Shown here in pieces: positions 52,363 to 63,619 of a stretch of DNA of 64,000 bases; position 1 is the first letter of the stretch, and the number at the start of each line of letters is the position of its first letter. The notes beneath the pieces were generated by a model, which made no database searches, was not told the DNA's origin, and saw nothing but the letters and a program-made list of their open reading frames with translations. The translations under genes and the position numbers were made by a program. Source of the DNA: Branchinecta lynchi (Eukaryota > Arthropoda > Branchiopoda > Anostraca > Branchinectidae); contig JAKZAP010000016.1 in NCBI GenBank assembly GCA_023053575.1, forward strand, positions 15,828,030 to 15,892,029. The letters are read 5' to 3'.

Positions 52363-53376
52363 ATATGGAACGCTGTTTGGGCCAAACGGACTGCAGAACC
52401 TGTCTGAGGCGACCTCGATCCTCTCTGTCTGAATCTCTCTCTCTCTCTCAGGTTCGAAAACTTTCTGTCGTGCAACTCAATCTCTCTCAGGTACAAGAAT
52501 CGCTGTCTGTCGTTCACAGCGATGTCTCTGGAGTTCTTTAAAACTTCTGCCGTGCACCGCAATATCTCTCAGGTTCTGAAAATCTCTGCCGTGCATAGTT
52601 CTGAGTCTTAGCTACCTCAGATAGCTACCTCAAAATACAATTTTTTTTTAAACAATTTTCTATGAAATAAAATATTTGTCACAGGACAATCGCGAATCTT
52701 CCGATCTAGTCGCAGAGCAAGTTGGAGAACTATGCACGGCAGATATCTTCGGAACCTGAGAGATACTGCGTTGCACGACAGACAGTAGTTCTTACCTTGG
52801 ATTGAACCAAAACAAGTGGCTACGTCTCCACCTCCAACTCAGTGACGTTACTACAAAATTTACGTAAAAGTTTACCCTACTTTAACGTCACCTACACTTT
52901 CGTCTTAAACCTATTACCTCTAAATTTAACTTCTCCTTTCAAAATTTTAATTTTTATATTGAATATTCTCATCAAAACTCACTCTCTCATTCAAAAACCC
53001 TTTCTCCATAAAGTCTAAACCTACAACCTAAGTCTACCCTTTTTTTAATTTCTCTAACAATATTAAATTTTATTTACCATATTTTAGAACCATTAAATAT
53101 ATTTTCTTCTTTACTATTAATCTACTCAGTTATTAACTCTACTAGTTTTAGTACCTGACAGAGATAGCGTTGCACAACAGAAATGCTTAGAACATTAGAG
53201 AGAGAGAGATTAAGATAGCGAGGAGCGAGGTGCGCGACAGAAAGCTTTAGAGCCTGAGAGACAGGTTCTACGGTCCGTTATAGCGCCCACGGCTGGGGAC
53301 GATGTCCCCATAGTATGGAACGCCAAGCCTTAGAGACCGGTTCTGCGGTCCGTTTTTCTCAAACGGCGTTCCATAT
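52363..53376. mobile_element. Foldback/TIR element, about 1.0 kb
   Basis: Left ATATGGAACGCTGTTTGGGC, ACGGACTGCAGAACC are mirrored by GGTTCTGCGGTCCGT, CTCAAACGGCGTTCCATAT at right. Both halves carry short repeats CTCTCTCAGGTTC / GAACCTGAGAGA and TCTGTCGTGCA / TGCACGACAGA. The middle (52850-53150) is very AT-rich and unrelated to the arms. Non-coding. Confidence 0.7.
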
Positions 53377-53399
53377 ATAACCCTTCAAAGACAGAGTTT

Positions 53400-53935
53400 G
53401 ATCTTTTTTGTCTATACCTGTGCCTTATACTAGTTTGTGGGTTAGATCAACATCTATCCCCACTGCTAAGTTATTCACATACCTTGGAGTTCGGTACGGA
53501 ACTAATTTGTGTCAACTAGAGCCTATTTAAGAGACGACACCATTGAAAAAATGCACCACGGGTACGGTAGACTAATCTGTGAGTATGTGAATCGGGCGGT
53601 ACTTGCTGTCTATTGAGTGCTGTTGTATCTCCGAAAATGTTTTATATTTCCCCTGTGTGGTCTGTTCTTAGTGAGCGGCGAAAAATCAGAAATTCGTTCT
53701 TCAAATACTGCAAGTTTCTTCTCCTGAGATTACCATTGCGAGTTAGAAATACCTCAGTTTGTGATCGTAATCGCATTATTGACCCCGTACTGAAAAACGA
53801 GCTCGAAGGCGAGCTGCTAATAATTTGTGCGAGTACCCATTAACCCGTATTGTCTATGGTGACTTCTTCCCCATTTCGACCCATCATTTTTTTCGTTCTT
53901 TTTAATCTCTTGTTTCTTCTTATTTGTTATGTACT
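53400..53935. other. Stretch without identified feature
   Basis: The frame 53613-53843 (LLRLPLRVRNTSVCDRNRII) has no recognised domain. Confidence 0.3.
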
Positions 53936-53937
53936 CC

Positions 53938-54862
53938 GTGTTTTTGGGATCCCAAAACTCAAGTGGAGGGATACCTATGGCATCGCAAAAGTTGTCCGTC
54001 TGTCCGTCCGTCCGTCTGTAAGCACGATAACTCTCAAAGGGAACAAGATATTTTGATGAAACTTGGTGTGAGGATTCGTGGGTCGTTGGACCAGTCGAGT
54101 TCGTAGATGGGCTTTGTAGCCCTAAATTTAGGGGTGGGGGAGGAGGTTCAAATTAAGGGGCCAACAAAATATTTTGAAACAGCTAATGTGGTAGTCGATT
54201 ACGGGGTAAGAAGACATGCTGAGCATGAAGGTGAAAACCATTTTGTCATCGGACAAGTAGTTTACCCCGAATCCGGCCCAAACCGGAAACTTTGTTAAAA
54301 GTAAAAGTTTTATTTGAAGTTGATTAGATGTTCGATTTAAGGAAAGAAGACATGCTGATCACTTATGTGAAAACAATTTTCTACCCGGACATTTAGACTG
54401 TAGTTCGCCCGGAATCCGGTTCCGGCCAAAACCGGAAAACTGTTAGAAGTTAAAGTTTTATTTCTAGTTTATTAGATAACCGATTTAGGGGTAAGAAGAA
54501 ATGCTGAATCCGTGTGTGACAATCATATTTTACCCGGACATATAGTTCGACCGGAATCCGGCCGGAGTCGGAAAATTTGTTATAAGTTAAATTTTTTTTT
54601 CTTTTTTCGCCGGACAAGTAGTTCTGGAGTTCGACCGAAACCGGGATTTTGGCAGAAATGGCAGGAAGTTTTCGTCAAAACAGATGTGACTTATAGGGGT
54701 AAACACACATGCTGAATCCATGGTTTTCTCAGATTATTAGCTATTTTGGCCTTAATTTGTTTCTGAATTTTAATTGTAAAAATGTTCGAGGAGTCTGATG
54801 ATGACTGGATCTGGCTAAGACAATACCCAGTTGTCTGGATTAGATATTGAATTTTTGGGATG
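53938..54862 (-). mobile_element. Helentron/DINE-like element, family A copy 8
   Basis: GTTTTTGGGATCCCAAAA opens it, then AGTGGAGGGATACC, a (GTCY)n microsatellite 53994-54017, G-rich spacer, five core units, and the right block CCCAGTTGTCTGGATTAG ending TTGAATTTTTGGGAT (54862). Confidence 0.85.
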
Positions 54863-54954
54863 AAAAAATACTTTTGACCAAACGATATGTAATAATGATC
54901 CCAAAGGGTCTGTCATCATTTTTGAATCAAGGATTTTGTTTACAGATTGATTTC

Positions 54955-55035
54955 TGGCGTTTATTCAAACAATGTTTACAACGGATACGTCAGCTATGAT
55001 TCTTCATCAGCGATATTTCTAGCGCCTTTAAAAGT
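54955..55035 (+). mobile_element. Fragment of the 15.8 kb foldback family
   Basis: TTTATTCAAACAATGTTTAC, AACGGATACGTCAGCTATGA and TTCTTCATCAGCGATATTTC match the left arm of 15797-16135. No right arm is present. Confidence 0.6.
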
Positions 55036-55189
55036 GCGCCTCATTACAGCCAAGTTAAACAATAAAAGACATTTTACCAATCGGTACATCCTCGTGATTT
55101 CCAAGCCCTTGATCATTCTTATCTTACGGGTTCTGCTTACGGATGATCAGAAGAAACCCACGAAAAGCCAAATTCTATATTTCTTTCTC

Positions 55190-55785
55190 TGAACCCGCCT
55201 TGCAAGTGCAATATGAGCTTCCATCTCTTGTTTCTAAATGACCGGAAAGAGGGGCCACTACTCTGTTGAGGGGCCCTGGGTCTTTATATCAGGGACTGCT
55301 TGACTGAACTACGTTGGCAAATAATTTATTTTACTTTTAAAGTACGGTTTTCTACTATTTCTGTTTCCCTATTTGCAGTTCTTACTCGCACTTTAAGTCA
55401 CGTTTGCGTCTCCTTTACTCTGGGAATTACGTACACTAACATGTCGAAAGTCTTGACCGTCAATTGAGCAATTCCAAATTACCATGTCTCGCTGAAGGCA
55501 TATATTAGTGGTGAAAAACAGACAAAAAATCTCGAGTCTAAAACCTGTTCATTGAAGGTTTACTCAGTCGAAAGGAAACATCAACTAAAAAATATAGCAA
55601 TTTGCAAGACTGACATAAAGCTAGAGGCAAGGCCTACAAATTACTGACGTCATTCGAGTAATTTCGTAAGTGTTTTGGACTACCCAGGTAAATGGGCGGG
55701 GCGTCACTCTACAATTTCACAGTGCCTTGAGTGTAATAAGAATGAATAAGTGTTTGTCAACATGGGCATGGCCCCCCCCCCCCCC
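55190..55785. other. Intergenic stretch without identified feature
   Basis: Nothing was recognised. Ends at a 14-15 bp poly-C run. Confidence 0.35.
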
Positions 55786-55794
55786 TTTAACATG

Positions 55795-56420
55795 GTCTGA
55801 GAAGGAAATCCATCGCCACAATCTTACCCAAAATAAAGTTTATTAAGGTATACGGTATTAAGGTATACTGACATCTTTTGTCTTCGTATTTTGTACACAA
55901 ACCCGCTCTTCTAAGGCAATCCCATTGAAACAATATCTCACAAAATAGCTTCTCTCAGGCGTGAAGCCCCGATAGAAGCATGCCGACATTTTCGTCGTCA
56001 AAGTTTTGTACAAAGATTAGTTCTAATCGAAACACATGAATACGATGCGTAGAAAAGTCAACTATAATCGAATCGATAGCCTATCAATATTTCTGAGGGA
56101 ATCCCGCTAGCACAGTTTTACCCAAAATAGGTTCTATCCGCCATTTTCTGTCGATATATTTTTGTACGAAAATCCCATTTTAATTATCGAATTCTGCTTG
56201 GAATCCAAGTTGTTGGAAAAAATAAGTAGAAGTAATGTCAAACAAAGCATCACATTATTTTTCAACTTTCTAATCAAACTGATAGAAAGATTTGTAAGGA
56301 AATCCGTCGGCACAGTTTTCCCAAAGAGCTAATGACGGGCGCGAAGCTCGGACAAAACCTTGCGGACATTTTTGACAGTATCTTTCGGCACAAAAATCAG
56401 CTCCTGACAAAAGCCTGCGT
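55795..56420. repeat. Diverged tandem repeats of about 180-200 bp
   Basis: Phrases GGAAATCCATCG.CACAATCTTACCCAAAAT (55805), GGCAATCCCATTG...CACAAAAT (55914), GGGAATCCCGCTAGCACAGTTTTACCCAAAAT (56097) and GGAAATCCGTCGGCACAGTTTTCCCAAAG (56297; all phrases abridged by dots or partial) recur. GGCGYGAAGC...GACATTTT follows units at 55958 and 56338. Confidence 0.45.
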
Positions 56421-57178
56421 TAAGTCAGCTCAGTTTGATCAAGAACAAATACGTCAACAGAGTCTTTGGTCCCATGCACTGACTACGGATATCCCGACAA
56501 AACTGAGCAGAGCTAGAGCTACTTGCTGATCTCTGAGTTGACGACCGTCTACTTTCCTTTTAGCCACTACGCATTGAGAGGAAAAGACCTTGGTATAGTG
56601 ACGTCACAGTGCTGAACAACCAATAGTCGCTTACTCTCGATTTTTGTTTTCTCCGGAGCTTTACTGTGCTGAGCTGTTTGTAGGGGTAACGAATTATCAT
56701 GCTCCGCGTAACTCTTAACCTCTTCTCGTCTTAAAGAAGCGGAAAAACTATGAAGTCCAAGTGTCCCCCCCCCCCCCCCCTCTGCACCACCTAATACTTC
56801 CAGTCAGGCCATCCTGCCAACCCCCCAAACTAAAATATCTGTGCAAATTAAGCCAAAATTGCAGAGCAAGCCTTCTCCTCCAAGGACGAACAAAATATCC
56901 GGTTGTGGATATTTAAGGTACTCCAAGACAACTTCATCCTGAATATTACCAAAGATGACAAGTTAAACATATTCTTCCAGGAGAAGTTTCCAGCTGAAAA
57001 TGCATTAAACTCATCACTGTTGCTGGAGCCCCTGTTCGAGCTGAAGTTTCGAAGCCCGCATTGTCCTCTAATACAATGTCCCACCAATCTTCACAGATGA
57101 AGACCTCAAGGATGGCCTTACGAACAGTGAGAGTGAAAACATCCCAGCAGCCACCGTCAGTTGACTTGATATTCAAGG

Positions 57179-57826
57179 TTGAAGAGGTGTACCTTTGGGG
57201 TCAAGTTTGGTCACACTACCAAGCACTGCTCCAACCCAGCAACTCGCTGTAATAAATGTTTGTCAGAGGACTCATGCCAAGTCCAAGCTACGTGTGTGAA
57301 CTGTAATGTGCTCCGTCTGCCCGACAATAGAAAAGAATGCCCCAAGTACAAGGAAAGGGTGGAGATTCTTCGTTGGACAGAGAAACTCAACATCCCTGTC
57401 GCTCTATCTGCTCTCCAACCAGCTCCAACAAAAATGTTAAACCTGGCTCTAACAGAACCACTGCTCTGCCAAGCCCCCTACCAAGAGTCTGGTACCGAGC
57501 GCAGCAAGCAACCCCCTGACAAACCCTACTACATCTCTCTCTACAAGAGTAGCCAAACCCCCCCCCCCCCCCCGAGTGCAGCCTCCCCATCAAGAAGCTC
57601 AACCACAGCCGAATCTCCAACCCGCCCTTCAACCCTTCCGGGAATTCATGTATTCCCTGGCCCATTATCCAAACCAACAATAAACAAAGACCCATCAAAA
57701 TCACCAAACAGGGACATACTCCAAAACCAAAGCGCTCACTACAACCTTCATCACACAAGCCAAAATTCCACAAGCAGTCAAGGCGGTGGTACTTTGGCCC
57801 AAATATCATGGATGAGGCTACGTTAG
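57179..57826 (+). pseudogene. LINE B ORF1: zinc-knuckle (gag-like) protein
   Basis: The frame carries CTFGVKFGHTTKHC (first Cys-rich knuckle, one Cys altered), TRCNKCLSEDSCQVQATC, then CVNCNVLRLPDNRKECPKY. This triple knuckle series and 'CP.YKE..EI' is the standard ORF1 C-terminal arrangement of Jockey/I-type LINEs (nucleic-acid binding). A Pro/Ser-rich tail follows, including a poly-C-encoded proline run at 57558. The upstream part (56870-57178) is in other frames. Confidence 0.75.
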
Positions 57827-57899
57827 AGCTGGTGAAAATCCTGATTGAACACCAAGCCCTTAACTACTTCATCAGCCAATATACACGCAGATGTTGCTT

Positions 57900-58640
57900 C
57901 CACTCCCACAACATTAGTAATCCAGTGGAATAGAAGGTCCCTGACTAATGATGAAATTAACTTGCTACAGAAGCATCTGTATCAGTACCTGTATCTGTAT
58001 CAGAAACGAACCTGAACGAGATGGCTACAATTTTCGTCCCAGGGTAAGATGTTTTTAGAAAAGACCGTTCTTCCGGATGAAAAGAGGGAGGAGCGACAAT
58101 CCTCATAAGAAAATAAATAAATAAAATGCGGAAAGACATTCTCTGATTTTAAAGATAAGGTTGAAGCTGTCGGGGTGAAGTTGTGGCAGTCATTTAGTCC
58201 GTTAGTGGTTGTCTCGTTCTGCAACCCACATGGAAACAATGACCCAGAAGACTGATTCTCAGGAATTGCCCATTGTCACTCATGAGATGAACACTCATAG
58301 TCCCATGCGGGAATGTGTCAAGAAGAACAAGGCTGGAAAACTGATCGAGAAGTTTTTGCTAGACCTCCCATGGGGTGTCCCTAGCAACGCCTGCTAAGCT
58401 GAACACATACTATAAAGCAAGAGCAAACTACTTCTCCACGATCGATCTCCAGATAGTATTGACAAGACTTCTGAAGAGTTGAACACCTGTTAGCAGACCA
58501 CTACGCTGTAAATACAACGATCGTTGGTCACCCTTGAATTGAAGTAATGTCCCCCCCCCCCCCTACTACATCAACGGCAAAGCTGATTGGCTACAGTTTG
58601 AGACGTACTTAGAAGGGTTTGACTATCCCGCTAATTCTAC
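57900..58640 (+). pseudogene. LINE B endonuclease (APE-type) domain, broken
   Basis: Fragments in changing frames: TTLVIQWN-RSLTNDEINLL at the start, EGGATILIRK near 58080, VEAVGVKLWQSFSPLVVVSF with NPHGN near 58160-58235, and TYYKARANYFSTIDLQIVL near 58405-58460. The order matches the APE-like endonuclease of LINE ORF2. Several stops make it non-functional. Confidence 0.65.
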
Positions 58641-58793
58641 ACAATTTTTACGTAGTTTCATTCCATCATTTATTTCTGGTAATTTCTTGTAAGTTTATTA
58701 GTTAATTTGTTTCTTGTGTGTCTGTGTATTTTGTAAATTTGTATTCCTTTTCTAGCTTTTAGCTATTCGGATTAAACTTGATTGATTGATTAC
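58640..58793 (+). mobile_element. LINE 3' end inserted into LINE B
   Basis: An AT-rich segment ends TTTTAGCTATTCGGATTAAAC and TTGATTGATTGATT, identical in its last 40 bases or so to 50664-50704. The LINE B frame resumes directly after it (TTTPDELTILFTNTLLQAAN, then HAIPKS). Confidence 0.65.
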
Positions 58794-59995
58794 TCCCAGA
58801 TTCTGGCAACCACTACCCCTGACGAGCTAACTATCCTTTTTACAAACACCCTCCTGCAAGCTGCAAACCATGCCATCCCGAAGTCGAGGAATTACTTCCT
58901 TCCATGAAAAAATAAGAAGAGACCACCGAATCCGTGGTGGAACGCCTCCAGCCTAGCTGCCCATCCAAAGCTCCAGCAACCAAAATCTTGAACAAACCCT
59001 CGTCTGTAGAGAAATTCATCTCGAAAAAGAAGGCAGAAGCCCAAATGATGAACACCACACGCTCAGCATAAAAAACACTCATGGGTAAATTCGCTAACAC
59101 CCTGTCGAGAGAAACTCCTGAACAATCGATCCACCGTTTCCTAAATAGGATAAGTGGCAAGGTTATGAACCCGACCCATTGAAGAATCTCGTGACTTCAG
59201 ACCAAATGCCACTGGAAAAGAATGAAGAGAAAGCGGAATACCTCGCCGACTTCTTTTCCAACAAACTCTCGGATACCATGGTTGGCAGTCAGTACAACCC
59301 AGGACTCGACAACCCCTCCCAGCTACACCCCTCTCGACCTCCCAAACTCCAAGGGAGTGAACCGCTTACATCCCCATTCACCATGAAAGAGCTAATTTGT
59401 GCCCTTGAAGAATTTACCCCGTCTACAGCTGCCCTGCCATCGACGAAGTACATCTATCATGGCTGCGTCATCTCTCTCCCTCTTTCCACAGTGCCCTCCT
59501 GCACACAGGAAACCTCTGCCGGGAAAAGACATTCTTAAAAGACATCTTGGAAAACATCTGTTGTCCACCCAGTCCTCAAAAAGGGCACACCAAAGGACAG
59601 CCCGTCGCCCTTCCGCCCGATATCAGTCCTCCCAGCACTAAAAAAAAATCCTTGAACGAATGACTTACAACCGACTCAAGTGATTCTGCGAGGCCAATTA
59701 GCTGATTCCAAGACTCAAACTGGCTTCAGAAATTCCCATTCGGCCATGGACACCATCCTTCGCCAACCAAAATAAATTAGGAAGTGCCTTGATCTTGGCC
59801 TCATCCTAACAGCAGCTTTCCTTGGCTTCGAGGCAGCTTATGACAATGTCCGTAAGCGCATATTAACCCTAAAATTACTTCTAATGTAAATCCCGGCTCA
59901 GGTGGTCTCTTTCATAGAAAGCCTTCTTAGCAATACAATGCTACCATTTAAGGCAACGAGGAAAACAGAAAATGACCTGCCGCAGGGACTGTCCA
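58793..59995 (+). pseudogene. LINE B reverse transcriptase, N-terminal half, broken
   Basis: Readable pieces: ANTLSRETPEQSIHRFLNRI, then NEEKAEYLADFFSNKLSDT, VLKKGTPKDSPSPFRPISVL (RT motif 1, one frameshift), GFEAAYDNVRKR (motif A) and LPQG (motif B, 59980). The open frame 59179-59538 is the longest intact part. It breaks off at the insertion near 60003. Confidence 0.7.
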
Positions 59996-60002
59996 CACGA
60001 AC

Positions 60003-60358
60003 ATGGTGAATTTGACGACGACTTGTGTTCATGGGCTTGAACTTTCTGTATATATTCTCAAAAATAAAGTTAAATTAATGCTCATTGAAAATATTTATCG
60101 AAAAATAAACAATAATAATAAAATCAAAATTAAAGGTAAGGTCGCGGGTGAATGGTTTGCCGCGGTTAATCCCAACTCATCTTAGTCGTTTGAATTTGGA
60201 AACTGGATGGGTTATGGTTTCTTTATAACTTCTGAGTTGATGTTTTCATAGTTTGCAGTACAAGGAAATGTCCGCCATTTGGCCTCGAGCCTTCTCTCTG
60301 CCAAATCGGCGATTTTATGTTAAATTTTATTTGAAATAAACAGAACTTGAACTTAAGG
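60003..60358 (+). mobile_element. Insert with (GAACTT)-type tail in LINE B
   Basis: AT-rich, ending TTTATTTGAAATAAACAGAACTTGAACTT (two-part tail). It replaces the part of RT between motif B and the thumb, so the YxDD box is missing. The tail resembles that at 23250-23275. No domain. Confidence 0.45.
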
Positions 60359-60359
60359 G

Positions 60360-61150
60360 CTGTTGGTGCAACGCACTCAGAGGCTGAACCGAAACTCCAA
60401 TAAGCAATGCTTACCTTGAAGCAGTTCTCTGCATGCTACTCGCTCCGTGGAAATCTATAGTCGTCCAGTTCCACAGAAAAAATTCTTCTATACCCTGGAA
60501 CATTTCTCTCAATGGACAAATTATCCCTGAGACACCCCAAGCGAAATATCTTAGAAAAATCCCAGACAAAAAGCTGACTTTTCAGACCCAAGTCAAGGAC
60601 CTATCAGCCCGATGCTTTCGCAAAATCCGCCTCATCCTCACGTCGGCGGCTACCTAATTTGGATCTTCCGAGAAGATACTCCTTGCGTCTTATAAGCAAT
60701 ACATCAGACCTCATATATACTATCGACTACTGCGCCAAAACGACCATAAACCAGCTCAAAACAGTCCAAAATACGGCCCTTAGAATTACTTTGGGCTCCG
60801 CAGATCTGGTCGAAGCAGGAATCGAACTCGTCTCATCTCGGCAGGAGCTCCTACTTAGATACATAACCAAGATTGAAGACACCCAAACCACATATTGAAA
60901 AGTTAGTTTCTACATCAACAGCACTCCCCTAGTATCCCGCCCGAAATCAAGCGGCTCCAAGCGTACCAACCTATTGAGCCAGACGCAGTCAAGCTGAAAA
61001 TTAGCAATTTTCCACCATGGCTCATCGTCAAGCCTACAGTATTCCTCCGTTTTGCCGACACGAAGAAGTCCTAGCTTTCACCCCATCATGTCGAAATCCG
61101 GTTTACCCAGTGAGTACCCCTGCTCAAGCATCTGGAGGACCCTGAACGTT
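60360..61150 (+). pseudogene. LINE B reverse transcriptase thumb and connection, broken
   Basis: Frames 60433-60657 and 60659-60898 read IPWNISLNGQIIPETPQAKY, FQTQVKDLSARCFRKIRLIL, then LKTVQNTALRITLGSADLVE. This matches 'L..VQN.A.RI.LG' of LINE A. Downstream KISNFPPWLIVKPTVFLRFA corresponds to the pre-RNase H linker. Confidence 0.7.
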
Positions 61151-61151
61151 G

Positions 61152-62345
61152 GCTCAACTTGATTGCGATTGACCTGAGGAAAGCACTTGACCTGGTTTGC
61201 CATAGTGTGCTTTTAAAGAAGTTGGTTTTAGATTTTAATGTTCAAGCTTTCCTTGTGAAAATAATTGCGAATTTTTTGCCTCATAGAACCCAACGGACGA
61301 AATATAAATCAACGTTTTCTGATTCCCTCCCAGTTTTTTGCGGTGTGCCTCAGGGTACTATTTTAGGTCCAATGTTGTTTCTTGTTATGGTTAACGAGCT
61401 GGCCCGAAGTTCACCAGACCGGCTGAAATACGTCGATGACTTGTCTGTCCTGGAAAAGTGCTATAAAAATATCCAAAGTAGCTCTTCAACCATAATGAAA
61501 GATATCTGCGAGGAAGCAGAGTCTGACAAAATGGTTGTTAATATGAACAAGTCTGTGATTTTAACAGTTTCTTTCCCTCAAGGTACCCATTCTTTCAACC
61601 CACCACTCCCAGATGCGTGTCAGGTTAACGAACTGAAGCTGCTGGGAGTATACATAACCTTGGATCTGAGGTGGCAAAGGCAGGTTGAGAGTATGCTTAA
61701 AGAAGCTAAGGCGGCTATACGCTACCTCAAACTTTTGGCCCGTTATGGTGTTCCATCTCCCCATTTACTACGCGTTTACATTTCTTTTATCCGTTCTAAC
61801 CTAGAATATGGATGTCCGGTTTGGCATTTTTTTCTCACCCAGGAACAGTCGAATTAGCTTGAGAGGATACAGTATAGAGCGTTGCTCGTTACATATAAAG
61901 CTCCAAAAGTCCCATACATTCAGCTCCTAAAGCAATTTAAGTTAGATACCCTTTCATGCCACCGACTTCAACTTTGCATGAAGTTCGGTACATCTACAGT
62001 CCAAAACCCATTTCATCGTGATATACTCCCCCCTGATTTTCTCCCCTCCCGAATTTGTCTTCCTCGTCAAGCTGCCGACCCTGTGACTCGTTTAGAGCCG
62101 GTGGTAGCTTTGCGAACAAGGTATGCTCAGAGTTTCGTCACCTCGTTTGTTCGTTTATATAACTCGGAGCGCTTTTGAATGTTAATTTTTAGGTTATTTG
62201 TATTTTATTAATCGTAGTCTAGCATGTTATTGACCATATTTATCATAATACGTCGGTATAAATGTCGCAAAATTGTATATATTTGTAGATTGTTGTTATG
62301 ATGTTATGTTTAGACGTAAAAACAACCCATCGGCTTGTCCGTTAA
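61152..62345 (+). mobile_element. CR1-like LINE, 5'-truncated
   Basis: Begins in the RT palm and runs to the 3' UTR. It splits LINE B between its connection and RNase H domains. Two open frames separated by one TAG at 61855 encode most of the RT C-terminal half. The 3' UTR is AT-rich (62179-62345) and is followed at once by a family A Helentron-like element. Confidence 0.8.
61159..62178 (+). pseudogene. CR1-like reverse transcriptase, C-terminal part with one stop
   Basis: IDLRKALDLVCHSVLLKKL (motif A region, with D-to-L type change before VCH), VFCGVPQGTILGPMLFLVMV (motif B) and KYVDDLSVLE (motif C). After the stop at 61855-61857: LKQFKLDTLSCHRLQLCMKF, HRDILPPDFLPSR and RYAQSFVTSFVRLYN. No RNase H. 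The same C-terminal signature occurs at 5281-5523 and 5715-5909. Confidence 0.85.
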
Positions 62346-62347
62346 CT

Positions 62348-63607
62348 GTTTTTGGGATCCCAAAACGTAAGTGGAGGGATACCTATGACATCGCAAAAGT
62401 TGTCCGCCTCTCCGTCCGTCTGTAAGCACGATAACTCTAGAAAGGAATGAGATATTTTGATGAAACTTGGCGTGAGGATTCTTTGGGTCGTCGGACCAGT
62501 CAAGTTCGTAGATGGGCTTTGTAGCCCTACATTTAGGGGTGGGGGAGGGGGTTCGAATTAAGGGGCAAACAAAATATTTTGAAACAGCTAATGTGATAGT
62601 CGATTATGCGGTAAGAAGACATGCTGAGCACGACGGTTAAAACTATTTTGTCATCGGACGAGTAGTTCGCCCGGAATCTGGCAAAAACCGGAAAGTTTGT
62701 TAAAAGTAAAAGTTTTATTTGTAGCCCATTTTCTCGACGGACAAGTAGTTCACCCGGAATCCGGCCGAAACCGGAAAGTTTAAAAGTAAAAGTTTCAGTT
62801 GAAGTTGATTAGATGTTCGACTTAGGGGTAGGAAGACATGCTGAAGACGATGGTGAAAACCATTTTCTCGACGGACAAGTAGTTCGCCCGGAATCCGGCC
62901 GAAACCGGAAAGCTTGTTAAAATTAGAAGTTTTATTTCGAGTTGATTAGATGTTCGATTTAGGGCAAGAAGACATGTTGAACACTTATACTAAAAAAAAT
63001 TTCCACCCGGACATGTAGTTCGCCCGGAATCCGGCGAAAACCGGAAAGTTGGTTAAAAGTAAAAGTTTAATCTGAAGTTGATTAAATGTTTGATTTATGG
63101 GCAAAAAGACATGTCGAGCACGATAGTGAAAACCATTATCTCGCTGGACAACTAGTTCGCCCGGAATCCAGCCAAAACCGGAAAATTTGTTAAAAGCAAA
63201 AGTTCGATTAGATGACAGATTAAGGGGTAAGAAGAGAGGCTGAGTCGGTTTATGACAATGGTTTTTTACCCGGACATATAATTATTCCGGAATCCGAAGT
63301 ATTCAAAGTTGTTAAGTATTCAAAGTTAATCCGATTATTCAAAGTTGATTAGATGTTCTTTATAGGGATAAGGAGATACTCTGGTTTTGTTTCTGTATTT
63401 TTGTATTGCTTGACTAGTAGTTCGCTCGAAAATCAGCAGGAAGTCTCGGTCAGTATCGTCAAAATAGATATGGCTTATAGAGGTATATCTGAACTTGGTT
63501 TTCTCTGATGATTAGCCTGTCCAAGACTGGATCTGGCGAAGACAAGACTCGATTGTCTGAATCAAATATTAGATTTTTAGGATCCCATCGACACCTTTGG
63601 TCTTGTT
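62348..63607 (-). mobile_element. Helentron/DINE-like element, family A copy 9 (largest)
   Basis: TTTTTGGGATCCCAAAACGTA at 62349 opens it, then GTCCGTCTG microsatellite, G-rich spacer, six to seven core units (CCCGGAATCC at 62887, 63023, 63160, spacing 136-137 bp), and the right block AGACTCGATTGTCTGAATCA ending TAGGATCCCATCGACACC at 63577-63594. Confidence 0.88.
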
Positions 63608-63619
63608 TTCAGATTATAT

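Larger units (their letters stand above)
56790..61150 (+). mobile_element. LINE B: decayed RNase H-type non-LTR retrotransposon, interrupted by insertions
   Basis: Order on the plus strand: ORF1 region (56790-57826), endonuclease (about 57900-58460 and to 58640), RT (58793-59995 and 60360-60660), connection (60660-61150); the RNase H follows only at 63620. Many stops and frameshifts. Insertions are at 58640-58793, 60003-60358 and 61150-63610. FEAAYDNVRKR in RT motif A is close to FEAAYDNVQKE of LINE A, so both belong to one clade. Confidence 0.8.

Noticed and set aside
57387..57809. 140-codon minus-strand frame opposite LINE B ORF1
   Set aside because: Gly/Leu/Cys-rich shadow of the Pro/Ser/Cys-rich zinc-knuckle frame, including the complement of a poly-C run.
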